Below are positions 1-8,038 of a stretch of 32,311 nucleotides of DNA, one piece after another; positions within the stretch are counted from its first letter, which is position 1; every line of letters begins with the position of its first letter. The stretch is from contig JADZEO010000079.1 in NCBI GenBank assembly GCA_020850475.1, positions 1 through 32,311 of the forward strand, given 5' to 3'. Position numbers and translations under genes: made by a program. Below the pieces are notes generated by a model. The model did no database searches. It worked only from the letters and a program-made list of their open reading frames with translations, and was not told the origin of the DNA. This DNA is from Bdellovibrionales bacterium (GTDB lineage: Bacteria > Bdellovibrionota > Bdellovibrionia > Bdellovibrionales > UBA1609).

Positions 1-2
1 CC

Positions 3-1031
3 AATTCTCTCTATGATGTCATGGCGGCTAGTTCAATTGCGAATCGCTTTACTCTAATCGAGCACCACCGGTCTGCCGATGCCATTATCAATTTCTCAAA
101 TCGGCAATTCTACGGAGGAGATCTCGTTATTGCAACTCGCCAACGGAACCTCAAGAGGAGGACGGATACTCCCACCATCGACTGGGTTGATGTCGCTGGG
201 CAAGTAACCTCGCCAGGAGGCTCCGGTGCTCTCAATCAGGCAGAAGTCGAAGCCGTAGTAACATACCTTAAAGATCTTCTCGTAGAACGAGCGTATGACG
301 GTACTGTTGGTGTCGTGACCCCTTTTCGTAAGCATGCTAATCGAATTCGCGACGCGGTTGAACGTGACAGTGATCTACGCAATGTAATGAGTCGGTCCAA
401 CCTGTTGGTCGACACTGTTCATCGCTTCCAAGGAGATGAACGGGACATAATTATTTTTTCTCCGGTAATTTCACTTAATATTAGCCTGAGTGGCTTAAAC
501 TTTCTTAAGTCTCAGGGAAATCTCTTCAATGTAGCGATCACTCGAGCGAGAGCCCATTTGGTGGTTATTGGCGACATCGACTTCTGCCGAAAGTCGGGAG
601 TTAAGTACTTATCGTCCTTTGTTAGCTACTATGAGGAGCTGGAGAGGGCGCGGCCCCTAGCGTTGCTTGACCCGGCGACGCTCACAGATGCCCATCCGTT
701 TGCGACTGATCCTCGAGTATCACACTGGGAAGTAGTATTCTACAAGGCTTTACGAGAGGCGGGCCTGCAGCCGATTCCTCAATACGGCGTGGACAAATAC
801 GCACTTGATTTTGCTGTCTTCCGAAAGGATGGCGCAAAGCTTGATATTGAGGTTGACGGCGAATTGTATCATAAGACTTGGACGGGCCAAACAGTGAGGG
901 CAGATACAATCCGTAACCAGTCTCTAATTGAGCTAGGGTGGCAGGTCAAAAGATTTTGGGTGTATCGCCTCAACGAAGACCTATCGTCCTGCGTTCGCGA
1001 AATTGTAAAATGGGCGTCCGCTGGAAAATAG
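3..1031 (+). CDS. Superfamily 1 DNA/RNA helicase with C-terminal Vsr-like nuclease domain, 5'-truncated by window edge
   Basis: The reading frame is open to the left edge, so this is the C-terminal part of a larger protein. The ATG at 21 is probably internal, because the residues before it (SLYDV) continue a typical DNA2/NAM7-like helicase sequence. Numbering from that ATG, VDTVHRFQGDERDIII (about 130-145) and FNVAITRARAHLVVIGD (about 170-186) match late helicase motifs of UPF1/Dna2-like enzymes. The last 90 or so residues (LDFAVF, IEVDGELYH, a conserved RN and a GW before the C-terminus) look like the DUF559/MTES_1575 Vsr-like PD-(D/E)XK fold; this fusion is known in bacterial accessory helicases. 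It would act on nucleic acid in the cytoplasm, with the specific target unknown. It converges on the lipoprotein gene at 1092. Family confidence is high; a defence role is inference. Confidence 0.85.
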   Translation, partial: NSLYDVMAASSIANRFTLIEHHRSADAIINFSNRQFYGGDLVIATRQRNLKRRTDTPTIDWVDVAGQVTSPGGSGALNQAEVEAVVTYLKDLLVERAYDGTVGVVTPFRKHANRIRDAVERDSDLRNVMSRSNLLVDTVHRFQGDERDIIIFSPVISLNISLSGLNFLKSQGNLFNVAITRARAHLVVIGDIDFCRKSGVKYLSSFVSYYEELERARPLALLDPATLTDAHPFATDPRVSHWEVVFYKALREAGLQPIPQYGVDKYALDFAVFRKDGAKLDIEVDGELYHKTWTGQTVRADTIRNQSLIELGWQVKRFWVYRLNEDLSSCVREIVKWASAGK

Positions 1032-1043
1032 TTGTTCCGACTG

Positions 1044-1103
1044 GGCTAAGGCTTAGGTTCTGTTTAGTTTTCCGGGCCCCCTTCCTTAGCCTCACGGTTT
1101 TTT
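1044..1103. terminator. Candidate bidirectional terminator between convergent genes
   Basis: In the 60-base gap between convergent stop codons, GGCTAAGG (1044-1051) pairs perfectly with CCTTAGCC (1084-1091). A run of six T follows at 1098-1103 on the plus strand, just inside the opposite gene. The loop is long (32 bases), so this is a plausible but not classical intrinsic terminator. Confidence 0.45.
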
Positions 1104-1895
1104 GTACGCATTAGCGACTGTTTTCAACGCTCGGCAAATGCCCTCATGGTTGTGAATTCCGGAAGTACAATAGTCGACCAAACCGCTTGGTACTTGTCGC
1201 TTAACCTCAGCAGCGCGGACGTCGACCAGCACCTGTCCTCCTCGCCTTATCAATGCCCACTTCCGTGATGTGTCGTCCTGGAGGTGTTCATGGAAAGTAG
1301 TCGTGGAATCAACTCGTTCTTCTCCAACTTTTAGTATGATGTCGCCCTTGTATAGATTTTTAAAATTTATCGAGCCACTTTGGACGGCAGTCACTACAAT
1401 TCCTCCCAAACCATCTGCCAAGTACCTACTAACAACGCTTTGATCAAGATCACGAACTGACACCTGTGGATCTCTCCAGGTCGAAACACACCGATAGTGG
1501 CCGACAGCTTTTGGCAAAGTCGTGGTTCGAGTCTCAATCGCTCCAGTTTGTGCACCAAGATTGGAAACTACTCCAGATCCACCGAAGTTGACATTGCTTC
1601 CTACAGACTCGCCCTGGACTCCAACATCCGCACCCAATTGGGAGGACAAGAATCCCGGAAAGCTCTTCGGGTTCACACTCAAGCAATTCTCCATGGCCCT
1701 AACCAAAACGTAGTCAGTCACCTTGTCTGGAGGGGTAACCTGATTTGCAGCAAAGGTCGTCACAAAAGTCCCGTCATGATTTTTGACGTCAATATACCCT
1801 TCCTTACCGTCATACTTATGGTATGGGGTTGGTGCGATTGCACATGACGTGAGTCCTAAAAGAACTATACCATAGGTCCAAGACCTGCTAAGCAT
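1092..1895 (-). CDS. Outer-membrane-type lipoprotein with a C-terminal PDZ-like domain
   Basis: 267 residues. The N-terminus has a short hydrophobic signal and a lipobox LTSC with the lipidated Cys at residue 18, so the protein should be anchored at the periplasmic face of a membrane. The stretch from about 160 to 230 (GGIVVTAVQSGS, YKGDIILKVGEERV, then a basic beta-strand) resembles a PDZ fold of the kind in DegP and other periplasmic proteins. No protease residues were seen, so it is probably a peptide-binding or scaffold domain. The middle is rich in Gly, Ser and Asn. The start is supported by GGAGG seven bases upstream of the ATG at 1895. It is transcribed towards the truncated helicase and has no obvious operon partner; the 249 bases upstream contain no convincing gene. 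Substrate and partner are unknown. Confidence 0.75.
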   Translation of the reverse strand: MLSRSWTYGIVLLGLTSCAIAPTPYHKYDGKEGYIDVKNHDGTFVTTFAANQVTPPDKVTDYVLVRAMENCLSVNPKSFPGFLSSQLGADVGVQGESVGSNVNFGGSGVVSNLGAQTGAIETRTTTLPKAVGHYRCVSTWRDPQVSVRDLDQSVVSRYLADGLGGIVVTAVQSGSINFKNLYKGDIILKVGEERVDSTTTFHEHLQDDTSRKWALIRRGGQVLVDVRAAEVKRQVPSGLVDYCTSGIHNHEGICRALKTVANAYKKP

Positions 1896-2144
1896 ACATC
1901 ACCCTCCAATTTTGTAAACAAATGTTACATTCCTATGAATCGCTTTGCAAGGACGTCGGGCGCCAATAAAATGCAAACGACCTTTGTCGAGCGTTTCAGA
2001 TTTTAGAGACAGAGAATTTGTCTGAGTGATTTGCATACTCTGATCCTTCGTCTTGATGAGATGGATGTCCAATACAAATAGGTAGAGTTTAAACTGCATT
2101 TTGATATGCTCACTAAACAACACCGCTAAAAAACGAGGGACCAA

Positions 2145-2546
2145 ATGTGCTATGAGGAGTTCTTTGCTGAGATGAACAGAGCCAACACCGGTGGTGTTCG
2201 ATCACTGTATATTGGAAAGGGTGCTGGGTGGAATAACCATTTTGAACCTGATTGCATTAACTGGGAGGCCGATCCCAGGGCCCTGACGTTCGCGCATGGA
2301 TCTCCACTGAAAATTCGCGGTCGCAGAGTGATCATTGTCGACTGTGAGTACGAGCTCGCCGGATTTTACTTCATGCCGGATAGCCAGCCGAATGGTTCGG
2401 TTAAGCTTGAGTTGCATTTTAGTCCGCGATTTCGTGGCAGATTACTAAGTGCCCCAGGCCGCAAGCCGGGCAATACCATGGGAATTGAATTATCTTGCGA
2501 TGATTTTTCGAAGTACCTTAAGAATCTAAAAGCCTTTCTGGAATAA
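2145..2546 (+). CDS. Hypothetical protein, 133 residues
   Basis: I do not recognise this family. The protein is soluble, with no signal peptide or membrane segment. Its centre is beta-rich (RRVIIVDCEYELAGFYFM, then VKLELHFSPRFRG), and its C-terminus is a short amphipathic helix (FSKYLKNLKAFLE). The ATG at 2145 has GAGG six bases upstream. Another Met at residue 10 is possible but has a poorer upstream region. It lies ten bases before the next gene (2557), so the two are probably cotranscribed. Codon use looks like that of its neighbours. The call as a real gene rests on the ribosome binding site, the spacing and the length. Confidence 0.6.
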   Translation: MCYEEFFAEMNRANTGGVRSLYIGKGAGWNNHFEPDCINWEADPRALTFAHGSPLKIRGRRVIIVDCEYELAGFYFMPDSQPNGSVKLELHFSPRFRGRLLSAPGRKPGNTMGIELSCDDFSKYLKNLKAFLE

Positions 2547-2556
2547 GGGTAGAGGT

Positions 2557-2943
2557 ATGGTGACAGAATCAATTGAGATCATATTCTGGCTCTCGGCCCT
2601 TAGTCTGGTGATTACCAAGATTGCCGATCTTTGGACAACTTATAAAATGGTAACGGAGAAATCAGAAACCAATCCATTAGGGCGGTGGCTTTTTGCAAAG
2701 ATAGGGTTGTTGCCGGGACTTTTTGTTGTCGGGGCGCTCGCCATTGGCATCATCGGCGTGACCTACTTCGGGGCATTCACAGCTGGAATTTGGTTTCAGG
2801 TACCAGTTGCCGTGCTTGGGTATTTTGTGGCCATTGTTCAAGCCGCTGTGGCCCACCATAATGCCACCGGCCACTCTAATTTGATGACTCGGCAAGTGTT
2901 GCGGTTTCACCAGTGGTGGTCGCGACGACCCTTTGGTCGGTGA
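2557..2943 (+). CDS. Small integral membrane protein, DUF5658-like
   Basis: 128 residues with about three hydrophobic helices: residues 5-25, about 48-75 (LFVVGALAIGIIGVTYFGAF) and about 83-105. The pattern DLWTTYKMV followed by ETNPLGRWLF resembles DUF5658-type small membrane proteins, where a D..TT motif in helix 1 precedes an NP(L/I)-containing loop. The function of that family is unknown to me. The C-terminus is basic (RQVLRFHQWWSRRP), consistent with a cytoplasmic tail. The ATG follows AGAGG closely. The stop codon lies in a hairpin-forming sequence (CGACC..GGTCG nested in GTGGTC..GACCAC, about 2913-2946), which may mark the end of the two-gene unit with 2145. Confidence 0.65.
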   Translation: MVTESIEIIFWLSALSLVITKIADLWTTYKMVTEKSETNPLGRWLFAKIGLLPGLFVVGALAIGIIGVTYFGAFTAGIWFQVPVAVLGYFVAIVQAAVAHHNATGHSNLMTRQVLRFHQWWSRRPFGR

Positions 2944-3034
2944 CCACTACAGCTCCTACACCAAGGTTGACTTAACAGTGTGCCGTGTTCCCTTTTGATT
3001 TGTCGCCAGGGCTTCGTTGTTTTAGGATTTCCAC

Positions 3035-4777
3035 ATGGCTGTCATGTCCCCCATAGAGTTTCCTTCTCCTCCGGACGATCCAGAATTCGGGCCCGCCCAA
3101 CGGGCTGGCTTTGAGGCAGAGAGATTGGTTTATCGAATGCTCTCAAAGCTGGACGATCCCTGGTTTGTCGTTTGGAGTCACCGGACAAGAAATAGCGAAA
3201 TCGATTTTATCTGCCTTAATCCTGATTTTCCAATTATCTTACTAGAGGTAAAGAGCGGAAGATTTGAAATTCGAGAAGGGTGCCTTTACCAACTAACTGG
3301 TGTCGAAGGCAGAAAGCTTATTAACCCTATAGTTGACTTGAAGAGACGTAGGGATCAGCTAATCGACGAGTTCAGGGCTAGTCTTGACCTGGAGTTAAAG
3401 GAATTTGACTTCGAAGTCGCACTGGTGGTGCCAGTAACCCAGAGCTTTTCCGGAACCATCCTCGAAGATCTTAAGGATCGGGTTTTCTTCTCAGGGGATC
3501 TCGTCAGCCGCGATAAGTTAATGATGCGAATAAGAGCGCTGCCTTGCAAAAATTCAATTGGCAAGGAACGGTTCAGTAAAATTAAGGCTCATTTGGGCCG
3601 GGTCGTTTCAAGTGCGCCGGGGAATGTCCTAAGAGTAATTGTCGACGATGTTGCGCGCGAGCTGGAGAGGGTGGCTAACCGGGTCACTGAAGATCCTCTC
3701 GAAATGGTTCTTGAAAATCGTGAAGTCTTGATTAAAGGCGGTGCTGGTGCGGGCAAGACCTACCTCTTGATTGAACTCGCGAAACGACTTGCGGGAAATG
3801 GCGACAAGGTTTTGGTAACCTGTTACAATGATTTGCTAGAGAAGCAGCTTCAGCAGCAACTCAGTGACTATCGTTCCCATGTTACAGTTGCAAACTTCCA
3901 CAATCTAGTGATTGAACAGATCTTACACGCAACGGGCAAAGCGGATAAGAGTGAGATCTTCCGCGGATGGGAGCAGAGCTTTCCAAACGAAGAAAAGCGA
4001 CACTACTTCGAAGATTATTTGCCTGGGAAGTTACTCGAAGTAAACACTGAGCCTGGCTATAATCCAACGAAGTTTGAGGCGATCTTAATAGATGAAATTC
4101 AGGACTTCCAAGACGGTTGGTTGGATAGTGTTGAAGCGCTTCTGACGACCGAAGGAACTCGGACCCACTTAGTTGGGTGTGTTGATTTTGCGCAAAATCT
4201 GCGATCGTCTAGGGAGAGAGTTGAAGAGCGGCGGCGGTGGGCAATGTTGCCAATGCGGAAGAATTTTCGCAACTCTAAGAAAATTGCTGAGTACGTCAAG
4301 AGCGAGTTTCAAAAAATACCTGATGAAGTACGTCAAGGAATGCCAGCCTGCGAGCCCTTAGCGGGATGCCCCGAGGGGCGAGACGTCGAGTTTATTGAAT
4401 GCACCTCAAATGGTCTAATGAAGAATTTGGAGGGTGTTCTCGAGCGGGTTGTGATCCAGGAGAAAATTCCAGTCGCATCCATCGCGATCTTGTCGTTTCG
4501 GTCAAAGGATGACCTGAACAGCCCGGCCCTCGCTGGGCACAATGTCTTTTGGGGCAAGAAGGTTGGCCGTTTTATCCTTCGCGAAAAGGCGGGTGGCAAG
4601 GAAGAACCTTACGCCATTCAATTGGAGACTGCAAAGCGTTTTAAGGGTTGCGAACAATCCGTGGTTATCGCGTTGATCGACAAGAGGTTATCGGAGCGCG
4701 ATGCTGCACTTAAGTATGTAACCTTTAGCAGGGCCAGGGAACATTTGATCGTGATTGCGGTCAAGGATTGCGGTTGA
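3035..4777 (+). CDS. NERD nuclease-domain / superfamily 1-like helicase fusion
   Basis: 580 residues. Residues 20-130 form a NERD (nuclease-related) domain with a likely PD-(D/E)XK site: E29 in GFEAER, D57 in SEIDF, then E71 and K73 in LLEVKSG. A P-loop ATPase follows with Walker A GGAGAGKT (about 235-242), Walker B ILIDEIQD (about 350-357), an FRNS motif (about 410), and the late UvrD-like motifs KRFKGCEQSVVI and VTFSRAREHLIVI near the end. NERD-helicase fusions are a known bacterial architecture, often in mobile or accessory islands, with an inferred role in nucleic-acid degradation. The ATG at 3035 has an AGGA nine bases upstream; the Met at residue 4 is an alternative. It is the first gene after a 91-base gap and overlaps the ribosome binding region of the NIF3 gene. 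No signal peptide is present. Confidence 0.88.
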   Translation: MAVMSPIEFPSPPDDPEFGPAQRAGFEAERLVYRMLSKLDDPWFVVWSHRTRNSEIDFICLNPDFPIILLEVKSGRFEIREGCLYQLTGVEGRKLINPIVDLKRRRDQLIDEFRASLDLELKEFDFEVALVVPVTQSFSGTILEDLKDRVFFSGDLVSRDKLMMRIRALPCKNSIGKERFSKIKAHLGRVVSSAPGNVLRVIVDDVARELERVANRVTEDPLEMVLENREVLIKGGAGAGKTYLLIELAKRLAGNGDKVLVTCYNDLLEKQLQQQLSDYRSHVTVANFHNLVIEQILHATGKADKSEIFRGWEQSFPNEEKRHYFEDYLPGKLLEVNTEPGYNPTKFEAILIDEIQDFQDGWLDSVEALLTTEGTRTHLVGCVDFAQNLRSSRERVEERRRWAMLPMRKNFRNSKKIAEYVKSEFQKIPDEVRQGMPACEPLAGCPEGRDVEFIECTSNGLMKNLEGVLERVVIQEKIPVASIAILSFRSKDDLNSPALAGHNVFWGKKVGRFILREKAGGKEEPYAIQLETAKRFKGCEQSVVIALIDKRLSERDAALKYVTFSRAREHLIVIAVKDCG

Positions 4778-4799
4778 TGGTTGCGTCGGAGTAGCGTCA

Positions 4800-5528
4800 G
4801 TGACGATTGGTGAAGTAGGTCGACTTCTGTATGAACGGATCCCCGTCGAAGACGCATGGACTCAGGGTGAACCGTACGGGTGGATTGGCACCCCAGATGG
4901 ATTGGCAGGGCCGGTTAACAAGGTCGTATATTGTGTTACCAGTCCAAACCAAGAGGGCGTCCGATTTTTTCGCGAAAGCGGATTTGATTTGCTCGTGGCT
5001 CATCACCCCATAAATCTCAACCCACATTTGCCGACAATGGTTTTTCATACCGCACTCGATTGTTGCCGTGGCGGTCTTAACGATCAATGGCGAGATATTC
5101 TGCAGATCAAGAATGCGAGGCATTTTGATAAGAATTTGGGTTGGTATGGCAAGATTGAGCCGCTAACCCTAGGCCAACTTGTGGGAAGGATCGAGGCGGC
5201 ATTGGGCGATGAAATTCAGGGCCAAACTTTTGGACCCAAGAATGAGTTTATCAAATCGGTCGCCGTTTGTTCTGGCTTAGGTGGTCTCGTCAACAGTCTC
5301 GCTCTCAAAACTCGTGCCGATTGCTACATTGTTGGCGAAGCGGCCGGCGTGGCAGCAAAGGCTGGTTTTAAGTTTTACATTGAAATTGGACACACACTCT
5401 CTGAGCGCATGGGAGTAAACGTGGTACGAGAGGTCCTGACTCCCCACGGAATCCAAGTTGACCTGATGCCTATCGAGTTTGAATCGTGGCCAGCCGAGAC
5501 CTTTGGCAATCGTAAATCAAATGACTAA
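4800..5528 (+). CDS. NIF3/DUF34 family dinuclear metal protein (YbgI-like)
   Basis: About 242 residues from the GTG at 4800, which has GGAG eight bases upstream. A TTG at 4755 would overlap the NERD gene and add 15 residues without family character. The N-terminus begins with a TIGEVGRLL helix, LLVAHHPI (about 70-77) is the metal-binding HH motif, and GEAAGVAAKAG plus EIGHTLSERMGV near the C-terminus match the second metal-binding region of the family. Length is normal for a NIF3 protein without insert. Members are annotated as GTP cyclohydrolase I type 2-like, but their in vivo function is unsettled. It is adjacent to the NERD-helicase gene (22 bases after its stop), so they may be cotranscribed; a shared function is not evident. 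Confidence 0.85.
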   Translation: MTIGEVGRLLYERIPVEDAWTQGEPYGWIGTPDGLAGPVNKVVYCVTSPNQEGVRFFRESGFDLLVAHHPINLNPHLPTMVFHTALDCCRGGLNDQWRDILQIKNARHFDKNLGWYGKIEPLTLGQLVGRIEAALGDEIQGQTFGPKNEFIKSVAVCSGLGGLVNSLALKTRADCYIVGEAAGVAAKAGFKFYIEIGHTLSERMGVNVVREVLTPHGIQVDLMPIEFESWPAETFGNRKSND

Positions 5529-5763
5529 TGGGCCGGTGACACCCTAAGTTCTAACGAATCTTTCTTAGCAGAGTCTAAAGTTGAGAATGAACTTGAGCGA
5601 CTCTGTACGCAATTCGTCGGTTGGCGTCCCGAAGAGCAAGCCCGAGTAACGATAAGTCTGTTCGATGGAGGCGGAAATCAAACGCAAAGGGAATTCATCT
5701 TTGCTAGTAAATTTCGCAAGAGATATCCCAAGGGGCCCTGATAGAAATTGTTGGCGCAAAGAA
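5529..5763. other. Intergenic stretch without recognised gene
   Basis: No gene with a ribosome binding site and plausible composition was found on either strand in these 235 bases, which lie between the convergent NIF3 gene and the rmuC remnant. They may be non-coding residue from the deletion that damaged rmuC. No strong hairpin with a T-run was seen. Confidence 0.4.
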
Positions 5764-6019
5764 TTAGGCGGCACCTTCTCCTCCATCGTCATGGGCTGCT
5801 ATTTCTGCTGGTGCTTCGTCACTGGGTTCGTCGAGTTCGTCGTTGCCATCGAGCATCTGCGCGACTGCTCTGTTTCTTATGGGCGAAACTTTGACATTGA
5901 GTGCTTTGAGCTTCTTGGCCTGACTGACGAGGTTTCCTCTGCCGGAACTCAATTTTTTTAGCGCTTCTGCGTAAGAATCCAACTGCGAGACCAATGAGGA
6001 TACCGACTCCAAGTTCCAT
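5764..6019 (-). pseudogene. rmuC: Internally deleted rmuC remnant
   Basis: From the ATG at 6019 (strong AGGAGAAACT just upstream) one frame reads MELGVGILIGLAVG, which matches the membrane-anchor N-terminus of RmuC proteins. It then degenerates into Arg/Gln-rich sequence. In another minus frame over the same stretch, QLDSYAEALKKLSSGRGN continuing into LVSQAKKLKALNVKV matches the C-terminal RmuC region (the SxGRGN...A..LK.LxV motif), and is followed by an acidic tail ending at 5764. Intact RmuC is several hundred residues long. Start and end survive here, joined out of frame near positions 5970-5985, with roughly 1 kb or more missing. RmuC is a predicted DNA-recombination nuclease. A small functional protein from the TTG at 6012 is the alternative reading, but I think it unlikely. 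Confidence 0.6.
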
Positions 6020-6021
6020 AG

Positions 6022-6128
6022 TTTCTCCTACTAAAAAGAGATCGGACGTTCGTCGACAAAACTAAATAAGTATAGTTACAAAAGCGACATCACTCCTGTC
6101 CCGGTTTGATTCTGTGGGCGAGCCCGCG
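6022..6128 (-). repeat. Duplicated 107-bp gene-end module, copy A
   Basis: This segment aligns end to end with 11806-11913 at roughly three-quarters identity with about one gap (by eye). On the minus strand it contains the last codons of the 212-residue gene (GLAHRIKPGQE), its stop, a spacer with the near-identical run AGTTTTGTCGACGAACGTC, and the AGGAGAAA ribosome binding site of the rmuC remnant. See copy B and the finding. Confidence 0.75.
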
Positions 6129-6728
6129 ACCCTCCAGTTCCTGCTCAAGCTCGCCTTGTGCAGCATCCAAGTTGGTCATAGTGTGTAAGTGGATTACGTC
6201 TGGAGGTAGGTTCCCGACGGATACCAATGGGGTTCCAGAAGGGGGTTCTCGGCTGGGCCAAATGCAAATTCGCACATCCCCCATATTTTCGGCAATGTGA
6301 AAGTAGCGGCCCGTGAGCGCAAGGCGGTTGAACAAGTTATCGTAAAACTCGAGCTTTCGCACCAGCAGAGGGCCGAACACCTGTGGATCCATGTAGGCGC
6401 CCCCGTAGGGGATTCGGAGATACATTTCGCCAGCCTCGGCGACACGAGCGTGATAAAACGCGTAAGAGTTGGAGCCATATCCCCAAAAAGTGAAAAGTCG
6501 ATATTGCCTTGGACCCTCTAGGTAAAATAGTCGGGGGGTGGCCCGAAATTTCGAGTCACCCTCGGCCGCATCGCCAAATGCAATTGGCCTGCGGTTAACC
6601 ACCCGAAATTCGTCGTCCTCCAGGTTGAGGGGGAAGTCAAAGTTGGTGAGTTTCTTAAAACTCACTTTGAGACCTTTGTCCTTTGTCATGTCTTGAATAT
6701 AACTCACTCGATTGTCACTTGGGGTCAT
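6090..6728 (-). CDS. Hypothetical protein, 212 residues
   Basis: I do not recognise the family. The protein is soluble and rich in aromatic residues and Arg, with beta-strand-like blocks (RATPRLFYLEGP, YRLFTFWGYGSNSYAF, RYFHIAENMGDVRICIW). It has no signal peptide and no membrane helix. The C-terminus AHRIKPGQE lies in the duplicated 107-bp module and is shared with the otherwise unrelated-looking 85-residue protein at 11878. The ATG at 6728 has only a weak purine stretch (GAGAGA, about 12 bases upstream). The Met at residue 14 (position 6689) is a reasonable alternative with GAGTGAG upstream. The rmuC remnant follows 70 bases downstream on the same strand, so they may once have formed an operon. 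Confidence 0.6.
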   Translation of the reverse strand: MTPSDNRVSYIQDMTKDKGLKVSFKKLTNFDFPLNLEDDEFRVVNRRPIAFGDAAEGDSKFRATPRLFYLEGPRQYRLFTFWGYGSNSYAFYHARVAEAGEMYLRIPYGGAYMDPQVFGPLLVRKLEFYDNLFNRLALTGRYFHIAENMGDVRICIWPSREPPSGTPLVSVGNLPPDVIHLHTMTNLDAAQGELEQELEGRGLAHRIKPGQE

Positions 6729-6795
6729 AGCCGAATTTATCTCTCGTTAGTCCAAGGCCCAATCCTATGCTTGCACAAAATGAAATGCGGTGAGG

Positions 6796-6809
6796 AGCTG
6801 ACCTCAGCT
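6796..6809. promoter_or_regulatory. Perfect short dyad upstream of a small basic-protein gene
   Basis: AGCTGA-CC-TCAGCT is a perfect inverted repeat lying between the divergent genes that start at 6728 (minus) and 6852 (plus). It could be an operator. Half of it recurs immediately as GCTGACC, giving a direct repeat as well. Nothing in the window identifies a cognate regulator. Confidence 0.3.
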
Positions 6810-6851
6810 GACCAATAAATTTGGAATATTAGTATTAATGAGGGGGTGTTG

Positions 6852-7055
6852 ATGAAAAAGAAGAGCTTTGTTAAACGAGTCGTAAAAGTAGTAGGGCTTT
6901 CTGGAACCAGTCGACGCGAACTCGAATTCGAGACACTTCAGTCTTACGTCGCCCGCGGGGGGCAGATAATTAGGCCCTCGCGTCGCGTGGTTTCGTTGCC
7001 TCGCAACTCGGCGACGCCAGTCTCACTTTTTAACAAAGTGAGGAGTGCTGCCTAG
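6852..7055 (+). CDS. Small basic protein, 67 residues
   Basis: The ATG at 6852 follows AGGGGG six bases upstream. Upstream GTG and TTG codons at 6846 and 6849 are in frame but overlap the ribosome binding site. The protein is very basic (MKKKSFVKRVVKVVGL, then many Arg) with no membrane helix or signal peptide, and resembles no family I know. Its last 35 bases contain a perfect dyad (CTCACTTT-N5-AAAGTGAG, about 7022-7042). It may be cotranscribed with the TPR gene 33 bases downstream. Nucleic-acid binding would fit the charge but is only a guess. Confidence 0.55.
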   Translation: MKKKSFVKRVVKVVGLSGTSRRELEFETLQSYVARGGQIIRPSRRVVSLPRNSATPVSLFNKVRSAA

Positions 7056-7088
7056 TTCGAGTCTAAACAAATGTTTGATGAGGTTAAA

Positions 7089-7814
7089 GTGAATAGGATA
7101 AGGGGCAAACTTTTTGCGATCGCAATTCCTGTTTTGGTCGCCTGGTCCTCAATAAGTTTTGCGGCGAGCAAAAGTGGTGAATTCAACTGGCCGGCTAATG
7201 ATCCGAATGATGCCAACGAAGTTGCGACATATTTATACAATCTCGCCGTCCGAATTGGTGAGTTAGGCGAAACGGAAGAAGCTAAGGCACTCTACCGAAG
7301 AGCCATTGAGCTCAACGATCAGCTTTATCAGGCGATGTGTAACCTCGGCAATATTCTGCTCAGCGAAGGTAAACAGGATGAAGCCGAGCGGCTACTGAAG
7401 CGCGCGCTGGCGATTGAGCCAACGGACTGGGTGTCTTGGCACAATCTGAGCCAAATTCAGGTCGAAAAAAGCGACTTTAGCAAGGCGTTGGAATCTACTA
7501 ACGAGAGCCTCAAGTGGTCTAAGGATGTCGAATTGTGGTTACGCAAAGGGTACATTTTGGAAAAGTTGGGGCAATTTAAGAAGGCGCTCGAGGTGAATTT
7601 GCAGGCACTCAAGCTGTATCCCACAAATCGACAAGTTTTGAGAAATGCTACGCTCATATCGATCAAAGCCAACTCGGCAACTGAAGCGGCCAAGAATCTG
7701 AAGGTCTGGACTGAACAATATCCCGACGACGCTGACATCCCTCTGTTTCGTGGGGCCATCGAAGAGCTAAAGCGCGGGGGACGGTTTGGCAACTCCGGTC
7801 CCTTGAACCCGTGA
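7089..7814 (+). CDS. Exported tetratricopeptide-repeat protein
   Basis: About 241 residues from the GTG at 7089, chosen because GAGG lies five bases upstream and translation then starts with a clean signal peptide (MNRIRGKLFAIAIPVLVAW...SFAAS). The ATG at 7071 would add six acidic residues before it. At least four TPR units follow: ATYLYNLAVRIGELGETEEA, AMCNLGNILLSEGKQDEAER, WHNLSQIQVEKSDFSKALES and WLRKGYILEKLGQFKKALEV. The predicted location is periplasmic, with a role as a protein-interaction scaffold. Partner unknown. Clear by repeat pattern; the exact repeat count is an estimate. Confidence 0.8.
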   Translation: MNRIRGKLFAIAIPVLVAWSSISFAASKSGEFNWPANDPNDANEVATYLYNLAVRIGELGETEEAKALYRRAIELNDQLYQAMCNLGNILLSEGKQDEAERLLKRALAIEPTDWVSWHNLSQIQVEKSDFSKALESTNESLKWSKDVELWLRKGYILEKLGQFKKALEVNLQALKLYPTNRQVLRNATLISIKANSATEAAKNLKVWTEQYPDDADIPLFRGAIEELKRGGRFGNSGPLNP

Positions 7815-8038
7815 TTAGAAGAATCCTGAATCGATTGATCCTGGTCGAGATTTACGTCCGGCCGGACCTTGATTGGTCCAGCCGATAGCTCGAGCTTGAT
7901 TTTGACGGCTGCCTTCGGCGAGAATTTGATTTGTTTATAGATGATTGGGAATAGCGCGAGAAACAGAGGTAAGGTGTCGTCCTGAGTAATACAGAATATG
8001 AGATCCATTCGGAGGTCAAAGTTGTCGAACGCAAGCCA

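Noticed and set aside
1899-2144. Minus-strand frame (81 codons; 66 from an ATG at 2099) ending three bases before the PDZ lipoprotein start
   Set aside because: The spacing would suit an operon partner, but the first start is not preceded by a good ribosome binding site, the composition resembles no protein family, and the sequence is AT-rich like a promoter region. Left as intergenic.
5665-5961. Plus-strand frame of 98 codons opposite the rmuC remnant
   Set aside because: Its Cys/Phe/Val-rich content is the expected complement of the rmuC-like coding sequence, which has recognisable family motifs on the other strand.
7457-8008. Minus-strand frame of 183 codons whose first 65 codons cover the 224-base gap before the glycosylase-like gene
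   Set aside because: Most of it lies antisense inside the clear TPR gene, and no ribosome binding site was seen. The gap part reads like protein, so a degraded fragment is possible, but the evidence is too thin.
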